A DNA stretch of 64,000 nt from Buxus sempervirens (lineage: Eukaryota; Streptophyta; Magnoliopsida; Buxales; Buxaceae): NCBI GenBank assembly GCA_947561395.2, contig OX387182.1, forward strand, positions 6,620,595-6,684,594. Reading direction: 5' to 3'. The position numbers and the translations under genes were made by a program. Shown piece after piece: positions 12,332 through 23,566 of the stretch. Every line of letters begins with the position of its first letter. The stretch's first letter is position 1. The notes under the pieces were generated by a model. It was not told the origin of the DNA. It searched no databases and was given only the letters and a program-made list of their open reading frames with translations.

Positions 12332-13032
12332 ATTCATTAATCACTTAAAAGTCCCATATGAGTCTCTCTCTCTCTCTCATTAGTCTCATTTGGCTATCTC
12401 TCTCCTCTTTCTTCATTATATATACTATATTAATCAGAACTGTTTACGTACGTTCCTTTCTAAATTAATAAATTCTGGCAGACCCACCTCATTTTGCAGG
12501 TAGATTCAGACACCCTTTTGTTCCTTACAGAAGGGCAGACTGTTTTTATATGGATTTCATGTGGACAACATCTATAAGGGCTGTGTTTACCCAAAAAATT
12601 AAAAAAGAAAAAAATTTTAATTTTCAGGTTCTTGTATAAATCCAATACAGATAGCATGCTTGTTTCATCTTTGCTGTCACCTTATCATACAATGTGTTTT
12701 GTAAGTTTTACAGGCAGTTGTTGACCCATGAGATGGGTCATTGATTGGACGGCTCACATTGGTGGAATGTCCATATCAATATGAAGCTATCTGTAAATGG
12801 GAATTTCTACATGCATGCTAATAACATATAGGTCACAGAATATCTCAAAAAAAATATTGTTTTGTTCTGATTTAAGAGGACAGAGTGATAGATCTTTAAG
12901 ATATTGTTGGTTAGGGACCTGATTCCTTTGTTTTAATATAATTAAACTGGTCCCCCAAGCTATTTAGGGTAGATCATAGGTAAGGAATCTACCATGGATT
13001 AGTCGGTTCCTCTATCTGTCTCTCTGGCTCCC
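11570..13032. other. Upstream region of the B3 gene, no gene seen
   Basis: AT-rich promoter-side DNA. Contains a long (CT)n tract at about 12293-12328 and a shorter one at 12363-12379. No coding pattern found. Confidence 0.5.
12293..12328. repeat. (CT)n microsatellite
   Basis: About 17 uninterrupted CT units, with a second shorter (CT)n tract 35 bp downstream. Likely length-polymorphic. Confidence 0.9.
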
Positions 13033-13041
13033 TCTCTATCC

Positions 13042-13263
13042 AATGGCGGAACCAGACTCCAAATCTGAGGGGGTAAAAAAAAATTTCAATTAACACTTTT
13101 CATGAAATATAGAAATTTTAATGAGTTAAAGGGGCAAACCAGAAATTTTAGAGGGGACAAAACATAAATTTCAATTAAAACATATAGGAAAAAATATATT
13201 TTAAAGTATAAAATTTTAGGAGGGGCAATTGCCCCCTCTAGCTCTAAGGTGGTTCCGCCAATG
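13042..13263. mobile_element. MULE-like MITE, family copy A
   Basis: Terminal inverted repeats TGGCGGAACCA / TGGTTCCGCCA enclose about 220 bp of A-rich DNA. A perfect 9 bp direct repeat TCTCTATCC flanks it (13033-13041 and 13264-13272), the length made by Mutator-like transposases. Copies B (15977) and C (40463) and fragment D (40720) share the CTCCAAAT / GGGGGCAAAA start and the CAATTAACAC motif. Confidence 0.78.
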
Positions 13264-13272
13264 TCTCTATCC

Positions 13273-15976
13273 CCTCCTCATTTTACTCTCTTAGTTTATT
13301 CCAATGTTGGGGAACAAGACAACCAAATGAGATATCTGAGGAAAATGATGAAGATGGTATAGTAATAATACTGAATTAAATATTTTACCATATTTGAGTT
13401 CCCAAACACCTAACTTTATTGTTAGACCCATTCTAAAGACCCTCTATACTATGGGCCATATATGTGTCTTTCAAATTCTAGGTTCCAGCTAAATTATATT
13501 TATATTCCTACTTCATCCCATGAAAAAGGAAGAAAGAATTGTTATATCCTAGTAGAATACAAATAGTAGGAGGTACTGTTGTTAAAATATCAATAATCTT
13601 GTGGTAAAAGTGCCTCGTATCTTCATCATTAATTATAAGCTAGTTCCACCAAAGCAGGGTGGGCGATAAGAATCTTTTCTCTTCATCCCATTCTATCAAA
13701 AATCGTATCTTCAATTAATTTAAGTTTCTATAAGTCTTATTTTATTAACCTCATCCACGTCTTTTTAGGTCTTTTGATCTCTTAGGCCCTTCAATATTCA
13801 TTCTCTTACACTTTCTTACAGGTACATGCCTCTACTTTACATGTTCGAACCACCTAAAGTTATTCTCCTCCATTTAATTCTTAATTCATGCTGAGTTAAA
13901 AATGCTTAATTTTCACAAAATTAAGTCTCCTAGCTTGTCGTGTTTGTGTTCCATGAAACAGAAATAAAGTTGATAAGCACCTGTTTCAAAGCAAAAAGCA
14001 AAATGATTAATGACACCTTTACACCCAGATAACTTGCATGATTGAAACATGCTTGGATTAAAAAACACTTTGCTTAGATACGCAATCAAACATAGTTTGT
14101 AGTTTACATAGGGAATCACTGAACATTGTATTGAAGTATCCAAAAGATGGCTCTACAGATTGAATCAGTTAATTAATTTTAGCAATATAACCTGGCCAAA
14201 CTATACTTCTTGACCAAGAACAGTGTATCATTATTGAATTCCCATGATCATGTTCCCCCTTGGACTTGATGCTTGTGAAAAGACTAATAATAGAATATAT
14301 AATTTAGCTCATTAAAAGCATAAACCTATATTAATTACCCTAATAAACTAGTAATCCCATCTTTAATTATTTTGAGCAGGTGATCAGTGCATGGATATAA
14401 TTTTCTTTTGCACTGGTCATATTAATTTGTTCATGTACATTCATGAGGATGACATTAGGAAGATCACATCCAAGTTCTTCTGTGTTTTCTAGATAATCTT
14501 GACTATTCTATACTAAAAATGAAATGAAATAAAAGAAAGAAATAATCACAAGGGTTGTCAGAACTAAGAACACTGTGAACAAAAATTATCTAAGGCCTTT
14601 CAATTGCTTTCTTTAAGGAAAAGGAAAGGGATTCCATGCCTATGAAAATTCTATGTGCTTCTAGAGATAGAGGCAAGAAATATTTGTAAGCCAATCCAAG
14701 TCAAGGTCATTTGTCTGTAACCATCACAAAAAAGATGTAGTGTTTGGCTTGAAAAGTGCAAAACTTAATGAAGGCAACAACCATATTGCTCTAATTTTCT
14801 GAATGGGGTTTGCATAATATTTTGTCAAAATTCAAAATTTGGCTATTTCACCACTCTAATTTCCACAATTGTAATCACTGGGGACCTCACGCATGACATG
14901 GACCATTCTTATTATTTTGATTGTTATTTTCTGGTTAGGATTGAAATGGACCACACAGGAAATATAAAGCAAATTTCCACAGATTTATGGCCGATATTAT
15001 AGACCCTTGAACTTGGTGGGGTTCAATCTAACAGCACCTTTCTTTGACTTTACAGCCTACCATCCTGCATGATTCTTGCCAGGAGATTTGTATTCCACTA
15101 GCAAGACCCACAGAGCAAGAGAGAGAGAATGCTGCATGGTTATTGCCAGGAGATTTCTTTCTATTTCATCAGCAAGACCCACATATGTGAGAGAGAGATA
15201 CAAGAACCCCATTTTCCAAAGCTTGTCTGCACCATTCAATCACACATGCAATACAGTACATATGGAGAAATTTTAATAAAGGAAGAAAAATTAAAGTTAG
15301 AAGCTCAAAAAGGAATTAATGGAAGCCACGTCTCCATCCTTTTGGTGATGTCGGTGGGGTGGGAAACGGTGTGGTTGAAATTATTCACAATGCAGTGCAG
15401 GAGGCGTGCACTCCTTGTTCCTTAGTCCTTAACTTGTGCTGGCCCCACATGATACTCATCCATGATCCAACCCAAACAATCTCTCTCTCTCTGTTCCAGC
15501 CGTGAGCGATCGAGCTAGGTGTAGCTCAAGTGAAATTAGAAAACCAAAAGCAGAAATTTTTTAATGATCCATGATTGGTTTTGAGAGTAGCAGTGACGGG
15601 ACCATCAATCTCTTGCCTGCAACCACGCTTGTTAGCGACTGAGCATGGTCCCTCTACCCTTTTATCCAGCCAGACAGAGAAGAAAACTGAGTGAAAAAAG
15701 AGAGAGATATAGAGAGCGAGAGGTCAGGCCTTTCATGGAAACTGCTAAGAAAGGCACTTGACTCATAACGCCTTGAATCAAGATTTTTCCAATTTTTGGA
15801 CCATGACGTACTTAGTGCTTCAACCCTTTCGTTAAGGTTTGGGTAGGGAAAACCAAAAAAAAAAAAATGAAATACGTATTTCTCATTTCCCATTACCCTT
15901 GTTGTTTGCTTAATTATATCGTTATATATTCATATGTTTGCTTTTTTAATGGTTTTGATAGGATTTGCTGAGAACT
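13273..15976. other. Intergenic, nothing recognised
   Basis: AT-rich. Small frames at 13913-14143, 15057-15425 and 15654-15893 show no domain. 15100-15200 holds two similar phrases (GCCAGGAGATTT ... CAGCAAGACCCACA), a local duplication of about 65 bp. A T-rich/A13 tract lies near 15855. Confidence 0.45.
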
Positions 15977-16207
15977 AGTGGCAGAACTAGCTAGGACTCC
16001 AAATCTGAGGGGGCAAAAAAAATTTTCAATTAACACCCCATAAAATATAAAAATTTCAATGAGTTGGGGGGACAAACCAGAAATTTTATAGGGGGTTCTC
16101 ATGAAATATGGAAACCAGAAATTTTAGAGGGACAAAACATAAATTGTACCCCCCCCGGCTATAACGTGGTTCCCCCCTCCCCCGCCGGTTATAACGTTTC
16201 CGCCACT
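15977..16207. mobile_element. MULE-like MITE, family copy B (diverged)
   Basis: Same start as copies A and C (GACTCCAAATCTGAGGGGGC) and end CGTTTCCGCCACT. The left repeat is altered (GTGGCAGAACTAG). Flanks TGAGAACT and TGGGAACT are an imperfect target duplication. Internally rearranged: the AACCAGAAATTTTA phrase occurs twice. Confidence 0.68.
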
Positions 16208-16488
16208 ATTGGGAACTTAGATTTTATTATTGCATGGAGGATCTTCACGTAGTTCTCAAGAAGCAAGGGCTTGCTTGTACACCAAAAATTTTTTTTTCCT
16301 ACTTTCTTTTTTTGACATTTCTTTAAATTTTATACAAAATCCATAATTTCCAAAAACAAGTATATAATGATTTATGATGCTTGGATCCAAAAGAAATTGT
16401 GGAATATTTTTCCTTTTTACAAATTTTGGACAATACTTCTTTTTTTTCTTTCCATGATTTTTTTGATATAAATTAATACTCCATATGT

Positions 16489-16705
16489 TTCCTTAACACT
16501 ACCCCTCACGTGTGAGCTGGACTTAAACCCATTTTTAGGGAGGCCCTATATGTGGAATATTTTTTTCTCAACGGGTGGAGTGGAGATTTGAACCTAGGAC
16601 CTGGCGTTTGCCTAAGGCTTTGATACCATGTAAAACACTGTTTCTGCTAAAAGCTCAAGTTGATAGTAGGGACTGAACTTTATACATATAATATATTCCT
16701 TAACA
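16489..16705 (-). mobile_element. TRIM-like LTR-retroelement fossil
   Basis: Non-coding. On the minus strand a short terminal repeat begins TGTTAAGGAA (16705) and ends in ACA (16629). A tRNA-Met-type primer-binding site TGGTATCAAAGCC follows (16628-16616), then about 120 bp of spacer, a G-rich polypurine-like tract, and a second TGTTAAGGAA at 16498. This is the minimal layout of a terminal-repeat retrotransposon in miniature. The outer end of the left repeat is not defined. An old, incomplete copy. Confidence 0.55.
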
Positions 16706-17062
16706 CATACTGACTCATGGCTGCCGGCCAGAAGAAGTTGGTATTGGCGGTAAATACCAGCTGGCAATGGCCAGTATAGTGTTGGCAGGTGCCGAGAATT
16801 TAAACCTTGCTCATCAACCCAGCTCAAGCTTGGATTGAGTTTAAAAGGAAACACCTAACCTGCTTGAAGTAATTTGAGTTCACTCAACAAATTCCCAAAG
16901 TTGAATTCTGTAACTGCAACTGTGTGCATGCCCCTCTGCTAAGATTCAAATGAGATCATCTTAACCAGTTCACTTTTTTCATTTTCAGGTGACTTTGTCC
17001 CCCATATATTAATAGTCCAGTTTGGTTCAGTTTAATTAACTAACTCATCTTGAGAACAACCT

Positions 17063-17111
17063 AAATTAAAGGTAAGTGCATTACCAAAAAAAAAAAAATT
17101 AAAGGTAAGTG
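17063..17111 (+). mobile_element. Poly(A) stub insertion 2 with 16 bp TSD
   Basis: AAATTAAAGGTAAGTG at 17063-17078 and 17096-17111 encloses only CATTACC plus 10 A. Unit 2 carries the unoccupied site, a single copy near 23673-23690 (AAATTAAAGGTCAGTG), which proves insertion rather than loss. Confidence 0.8.
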
Positions 17112-17815
17112 GAAAATACTGCAAGACCAAACCAAATGAAATCAATCAGGATTCAGATGGTTAATTTGACTAAGGCTTTAACCCAAAGCTGAAATGAATA
17201 TATTCATGCGATCAATAGACAATGCGCGCAGACTTTTGATTAACTTATTAATCTAATATCTGATTGGACCCATCCAAACAGACCTTTACTTTAACTGAGA
17301 CTCAAGATAAGCTTTCATAATTAAGTAGCCTATTGTTGGGTAAGCTTAATTCCAAGCTCTTTCAAATGTCACCTTCTTTCTCTTTCACGGATGGAGCCCA
17401 TTTCTATGCTTCATCCAGAGAGATCACAGTTCCTTTGAATATTCAACTTGACCAATATTCCTAAAACGGCTTTTACAACAAATACAATAATAGTCTATTG
17501 CATGGCTCCGCATGTTTTGGACTAAATTTCTGAGTAACTTGACAGCAATGTCTTAATGAGCTTTCTTTCTCAATCCTGCCTAACTTTGAATGGATGAGAG
17601 GAAGTCTGCAGGCAGGGTCTAATCGATTGACCACTAACATAAATTGTAGCTAGCTAGTAGATCTTAGTTTGGACTGATTGTTGTTGAAACAGTATGAATT
17701 TTTAATTATGAGGACACAGCATGTTTGAGAAACTTTTATTTGCTTTCTATTCTGTTCAAAATCTGGATTGGTTATGTGCTCATATCAATTACCAAGTAGG
17801 GATGGACATGACCCT

Positions 17816-18203
17816 CACTACCAAAAAAAAAAAAAAAGTTGATGTAGCAACACCTAATATAATAGCATTTATACAAAAGTGCCATTACAAATGCCTTAAT
17901 ACCACATTTCATCTGCAGAAAATAATGTATTACGACAATTTATAAGAAATGCTGTTATAAAACAAATTATTATGGCATTTTATAGACAAATGCCATTACA
18001 AAAAATTTTATTAAAATACTTATTATAGCATTTTAGAGAAAAATACCACTATAAAATTATTTATTACGACATTTTATAAAAAAAATACCGCTATAAAATA
18101 ATTTATTGAAATACTATATTAAGGCATTTGTAACAATACTTTTATATTAAATGCCATTATATTAGGTGTTGATACATCACCTTTTTTTTTTTTTTTTTTA
18201 GTG
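17816..18203. mobile_element. CACTA-type MITE upstream of PSAO copy 1
   Basis: 388 bp starting CACTACCAAAA and ending TTTTTAGTG, with subterminal inverted GATGTA/TACATC-like and AACACCTAATATAAT / ATTATATTAGGTGTT arms. Flanked by CCT on both sides (17813-17815, 18204-18206), the 3 bp duplication expected for CACTA elements. Unit 2 has the empty site near 24293 (GACCCTAAAAAGGCGG). It ends about 460 bp upstream of the PSAO start codon. Confidence 0.85.
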
Positions 18204-18664
18204 CCTAGGAAAGTGGTTAAACATCACAATTGGACACTAAATTAAATTTCAAGCTTTACAGACCAACTTCATGCCCAGTTTGTGAGTTTTGATTGTGGAA
18301 ACCCAACAGATCACCCGGGATTCAACTCTCTTGGTTACTAAAGGCTTGGATAATAGAGGCCCATTACTAATCCAATCCATGAATCTCCATTAGAACAGTA
18401 CCATTCAGATGACATGGGATATAGAAGGGCCTACGAATTCATTGCCAGTAGAGCCTAACCAACGAAAACAATATTAACATTATCCATGAATGTAAACGTG
18501 GCCAACCCTTATTGATTCTCCCTAACCAACAATCCATCCACGCAATCTTTCTATCAGATTCAGTTGAGAGTATCTCCATCACAAAATCACCAAACAGGCA
18601 ATCCCTCCACTCCATTCTGATTCAGTGAGTCAACAACACAGTCACACGAAACCCCATAACTCAA

Positions 18665-19587
18665 ATGGCCGCAACCATGGCTTCGGCGACCACCGTCGCA
18701 GGCTTAGGGACTTCGTCTCTCTCACCCTCTCGCATTTCTTCACCAAAGAAAACCCACCTCAGCTCGGGTAAGTGCTTTTCACTTCAGCTAGCCCTCTCAT
18801 CTCATTTTTTATTATTAATTCCTGTACATTGATCTGATCTTGCTTTTGTTGGAATTAAATTATTAGGCTTTATAAGATCCCCAGTTGCTGCAAGGAACCC
18901 CTTAAAGCAAACACTGGCTTCTGGTGGAAGGTTTACATGGTAACTAACTGTTAAACATCCAACTAGTGTGCTTGGGTTTAGTTCATTAGCTTCTTTTAGC
19001 TAGCTAGAATTACACAGACCTGAATGTTTTTTTTTTTGCCTCTTTGGATTTGGAAGCTTTGAGAGAGATTGGCTTCGTACAGACCTGAATGTGATTGGGT
19101 TCGGTTTAATTGGGTGGCTTGCACCTTCAAGCATACCGGCAATCAACGGCAACAGTTTGACAGGTCTCTTCTTCCAGAGCATTGGATCTGAGCTCTCTCA
19201 CTTCCCCACTCCTCCTCCTCTCGATTCTCAGTTCTGGTGAGTATTTTAAAAACAATGCAACTGTTTCTCACTGTCTTCTTGGGGTGGAACAATTTAGACA
19301 TTTTGTGATAAAATGGATCATACTTAGGCCTGTGATGGGCTGACACATTAATATCTTAATGGGATTATCAATAGCAAAGCCAAGCCTGTTATAGAAGAAA
19401 TGGTCAGGCTTGGGGATTGGCCCTATATACAATCTCTGATATGGTGAAGTATATGCTACTTCTCATGGATAAAGTACAACTAAATTCTCTGTGCAGGTTG
19501 TGGATGATTACATGGCATCTGGGATTATTCATTTGCCTTATATTTGGGCAAATTGGTTTCAAGGGAAGGAATGATGGTTACTTTTGA
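18665..19587 (+). CDS. PSAO: Photosystem I subunit O, copy 1
   Basis: Small nuclear-encoded thylakoid membrane protein of photosystem I, at the PsaH/L/A side that receives mobile LHCII during state transitions. Exons 18665-18767, 18867-18939, 19057-19236 and 19497-19587 give 148 residues. The first 55 or so are a Ser/Thr/Ala-rich plastid transit region (MAATMASATTVAGLGTSSLS). The mature part begins around FERDWLRTDLNVIGFGLIGW, followed by LAPSSIPAINGNSLTGLFF, and a second membrane segment FWLWMITWHLGLFICLIFGQ, ending GFKGRNDGYF. These are the family hallmarks. Length is normal for the family and no lesion is seen. It converges with the S28 gene, whose stop lies 291 bp away. A CACTA MITE sits upstream. 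Confidence 0.95.
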
Positions 19588-19877
19588 TTTCTCTCAATTT
19601 AATTCTGTATAGCTTAAATTCAACACTCCTTTGTACCTTGTTCATGTGGGTATTTCTATTCAAGTATATCAACTGTTGAAAAGTAATTTCTTTTTCCTTC
19701 TTAATTTTAGTGGGGTAATAACCACCAATTTGTCTCGTAATTAAGTACTTTGTTGGACTCAAATATGAAAAGGGCAAAAAAATTCATTTTCCTATTGGGT
19801 TTCAAGCTGAAATGGTCTTAGTTTATTTGAAGAAAAATTACTATCGGGAGACGTTGGAACTGTTGAAGCTAAAGAGA

Positions 19878-22800
19878 CTAGAGAGATGGATGACCCAAGT
19901 CGTAGTAATATTGGGAGAGCCATTTTTCCATGATCTGAACCTCCCTCTTCCTCACATCTCGAAGCCACTCTGGATCTTGCTTTGTTGAGAATCTTAGATC
20001 TACATGGTGAGCTCCTGTTCAGAATCAGCAAAAAAACTCTTTTTAATTATATGTTAAAGATAGAGAGGAGTGAGAGATTTATTTTGTGCTAACCTTCCTT
20101 TGCAACTATGGCAACTATGCTTTCAGATATACTCTTGAGAACCCTGTAAGATATATGGAAATGGCATATAAGAAATAGATAATGTATGAGAGTGTGTGTA
20201 TGAGAGCGAAAGAGAGAGAGAGAGAGAGAGAGAGTCATACCCTCCACCACTCCAAGGGTCTCTTAAACCATTGAAGAAAATGGTATTGCTGCCAAACCGT
20301 CTAAGGACTCTCTTAATATGCTGTTCAACCAAGTTGGAGTAATAGCCTTAGGCATGCAATAATGGTGAATGGTATATGATCTAGGACCCAGTAGTATTAG
20401 ACTTCCTAAAACTTAAAAGAATTCAATTAGCAACTTCTCTTCTTTGTATAGTTTTTCATCTGAGACTACACATCTTAATAGGGAAGCTGAGGTCTTTAAA
20501 GTAGATTTCAGACACTCACAGGGCCACCAAATTCAGTAGTAATCCAGTAGGGTCTCGGCTCGATGTCGAAGGTGCTTTTACAGGATCGGGCATAATCAGT
20601 GTAGTTCCACTCAGACGCCGGAAATATGCTCTCCTCATTGCTACCATCAGTTAGTAATATCATCTCTGTACAAGCCTGCCTCTCAATTTAATACATCATG
20701 CATGTAAGAGTTGATGGTGGGTTAGTAGAGTATAAGATGATTTTTGTATTAGTAGAGAATAAGATGATTTTTGTTCTGAGTCTAACCTAATTTTGATTTC
20801 AACTAGTAAAATTCAAGCTAGATTACTATACCAACATGCCCTATTCCACTCGTTGCTAGCCATTGTTTGATTAAGACTTTACAAAATTAGTGCTAGGAAT
20901 TAACATGCAATTAGTGATAATAATGGGGTGTTATTAATGTCAAACACACAAAAACAAAAAACGAAAATAAATCCCATAATTTTAATAACATCTTCATTTA
21001 TGAAAATAATCTTACAAAAATCATACTAATTAATGGAGTGGAAATATCCAAAATTGATTGGACAGTAGAACCAATACCCACATAACAAAACAGTAGTTAA
21101 AAAGGATGAAAGATTGGTCTTAATTAGAAACCCATAATAAGATCTAGAAGGTGGTTAACACTAACAGAACAGGCTGTACTCATCTGGCTTCCTCCACGTA
21201 TTCTACTTTTTGACTTTGAGAAGATTGGTTTAGCAACTCTTTTGCTGAACCCCAATAACCAATGAAGTAGATAAATTACCATTCGAAAACCCAGCAAAAA
21301 ATATTGACCAAATCCTATTTATAATAATTCTGTTGCTTTTTCTTTTTCTTGGTGTGACTATTATCATGAGTCTCCTCATGCTTAGCACATGCTCATGGTC
21401 CCAACATGATCACTTTTGATCAATCTATTGAAGTAAAAGAAAAGATTCTTTGATACCCCATGAAACTGATTTCTGTTTTTGTGTTGTGGATGAATCTTAT
21501 AATGTCATTTTGGTTTGTTCCCATTTGTTGAAGACAACTGGGGATTACAGTGTCAGCCATTGAAATAGCTGGCAATGTGATGGATTTCCATGGCTTTTGT
21601 ATATATTTATAACAATACCACAAGTTCCGAAAGAAAAAAAAAAGGAGGTAAGTTAACGTACCTGCTCCCATTAAAAAAAAATGTTAACGTACCTGCCATG
21701 TCCATCCATCGAGGCCGTGAGGATCGGAATGGTCATCAAGATCGAAACAGGTGGCATTTCCAGTATAATTGTAGTAGATGGTCGCTGCACCGTATAATTT
21801 GGCAAATGTGTCATTTCCTGCCCTTGGATTGTCAATCGCCTCACACATCTGATCATCAAAAGGCCCAAAAATAAAATAAAATAAAATCATTAATTGAAAT
21901 GGCTATTTTGACCTTCAGTTGACCATAGTTGATCATGATCACCTGCTTCACCGGATAAGCTGGAGTGGGTTTAAGAAAGTTGGAAGGAGTTGGGTAGTCT
22001 GTCATGGCCGTATACATATAAGCCGTCTCAAGCCAATTCGATAGAGAATTTACGTCAATGTAGTTCCTATGCATAAGACAAAGATGAGGAAGATGATCTA
22101 GCTTGATCATTTTATGCATCATAAAAAAACCATAATGGGATTTTTACTTACTTGCATATTCTAAATGATTTTCTGAGAATCTCAAGCCCTCCTTTTTGTT
22201 TTCCAGTGTCTTCAATCAGTTTCCATGACCCTTTGATCACTTCATAACAGTTCTTGCTCTCGCTCTGCATTAAACCACAAAAAGGGTGTTGGATTTGATG
22301 ATGATGCTATTAGAACATAGCATGAAATTCATCTTTGACGTCTGTTAGATTGAAATTTCAGAAGGGAATTGAAGAGGTGGAAGTTAAGAGAGAGAGAGAG
22401 ACCCTGAAATCTTGTGTGATAATGTTGTTGAAGCTATATGGCGATCCAATGTTTTCGAAACCGAGGATTGGAGCAGATGATGCCAAGGCTCCAATGGCAA
22501 CATGTGGGTATTTCAGCCTGAACCATGCTGCCAACACTGAAAATTAAACCAAACACCTTAATTATTCATTGAATTAGAATCAAAATCTTCTTTTTGCAGT
22601 TGGTAAAAGAAGGTCAATCATACTTCCTCCATAAGAGCCTCCAAAGACGATTACAGGAGACTCATTTGCAGTTAAATTCTTCTTCAAATCTAGAATCAAA
22701 GTCGCGAAATCCGCCAAGGCTTGTGTGGAGGTCAAATAGCCAAGTGTACTTGCATTGCTATGAGCCACTTCCATGTCTCCACCAAAAGGAATTGACTCCC

Positions 22801-23320
22801 CATAGAATCTATGCTGCAATACAGAATTTCAAAAGAAATCACAGGTTTTTCAATTAATCCCTCCTTGCTATATATTCTAAACTTTTAATTTTACATTCAA
22901 AACAATCCAGTCATGTTCACCATTACTGGGGTCTGATCGAATTACCTCAATGAAAACTAGAAGGGCTTTGAAATGAGGGGCGATGTCGAACATGAAACCA
23001 GTGTTCTGTGCAAACCAGTCGATGTGGCCTTCATTTCCGGTATAAACGAAGATAGGAGCCTTCTGGTCAGCACCACCCCAATGCTTGTCGTTGATCAAAT
23101 ATCTCTGCTGAAAGGTCTGGTAGCTCTGTGGTTGGAAACCGAAGTGATCAAGTGTTTGGGTGAAATACTTTGTTTTGTAAAGCTCAGTTTCAGTAGAAAG
23201 TGTGAGTGGTGGAGATTGAATGAGAGAAGAAGGGAACCTGGGTGTAATTTTTGCAGTTGATACAGAAGAAGAAAAGAGAAAAGTGAGAAAAAGCCATAGA
23301 AACATAGACTCCATGGCCAT
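19878..23320 (-). CDS. Serine carboxypeptidase S28 (lysosomal Pro-X type), copy 1
   Basis: Secreted or vacuolar peptidase that removes a C-terminal residue after proline. Ten exons: 23320-22946, 22813-22624, 22536-22403, 22264-22152, 22066-21943, 21848-21693, 20675-20520, 20320-20241, 20143-20094 and 20014-19878; 504 residues with no break. A signal peptide ([17 protein letters not shown]) leads the protein. Catalytic residues of family S28 are visible: Ser185 in GGSYGG, Asp437 in LRDPWSGGG and His at 462/463 in GAHHVDL. Other family landmarks are [40 protein letters not shown] and WITTEFGG. Start taken at the first ATG (23320); a second ATG lies two codons on. Intron 6 carries a duplicated splice donor produced by poly(A) stub 4. 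Confidence 0.93.
20201..20234. repeat. (GA)n microsatellite in intron 8
   Basis: GA run just inside intron 8 of S28 copy 1, a few bases beyond its donor. The matching tract in unit 2 (29937-29970) is interrupted by TTAGAAA. Confidence 0.8.
21652..21696 (-). mobile_element. Poly(A)-bearing stub insertion 4 at a splice donor
   Basis: GTTAACGTACCTGC at 21652-21665 and 21683-21696 encloses TCCCATT, 9 A and T (17 bp; strand of origin uncertain). Unit 2 has one copy of the site (near 31386-31400). The duplicated stretch contains the S28 exon 6 donor, so two identical CAG|GTACGT donors now stand 31 nt apart. Confidence 0.75.
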
Positions 23321-23519
23321 TATCTTTGTCTAGCTAGCTCTCTGAGGGTTGTATTGTTAGAAGAAAAAGTTTAAAGGAGAAGAAGATCCGCTACTCTTGA
23401 TTTCCACTTTGTCTTCAAGGTTTGCACTTGTTTTTAGTCTCTGGAAAGAATCTTGTGAACCCATACCTGTTGGAAGCAGATGAGTTTGTTTTTGTTAGAT
23501 AAAGTTGGAGAAGTTTGTT

Positions 23520-23566
23520 TGGACCATTGACCCTTTTTTTTGTGGTGAAATGGACCATTGACCCTT
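23520..23566 (-). mobile_element. Poly(A) stub insertion 5 with 16 bp TSD
   Basis: TGGACCATTGACCCTT at 23520-23535 and 23551-23566 encloses 15 bp that read TTTCACCACAAAAAA on the minus strand. Unit 2 has the site once (near 33188-33204). Confidence 0.75.
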
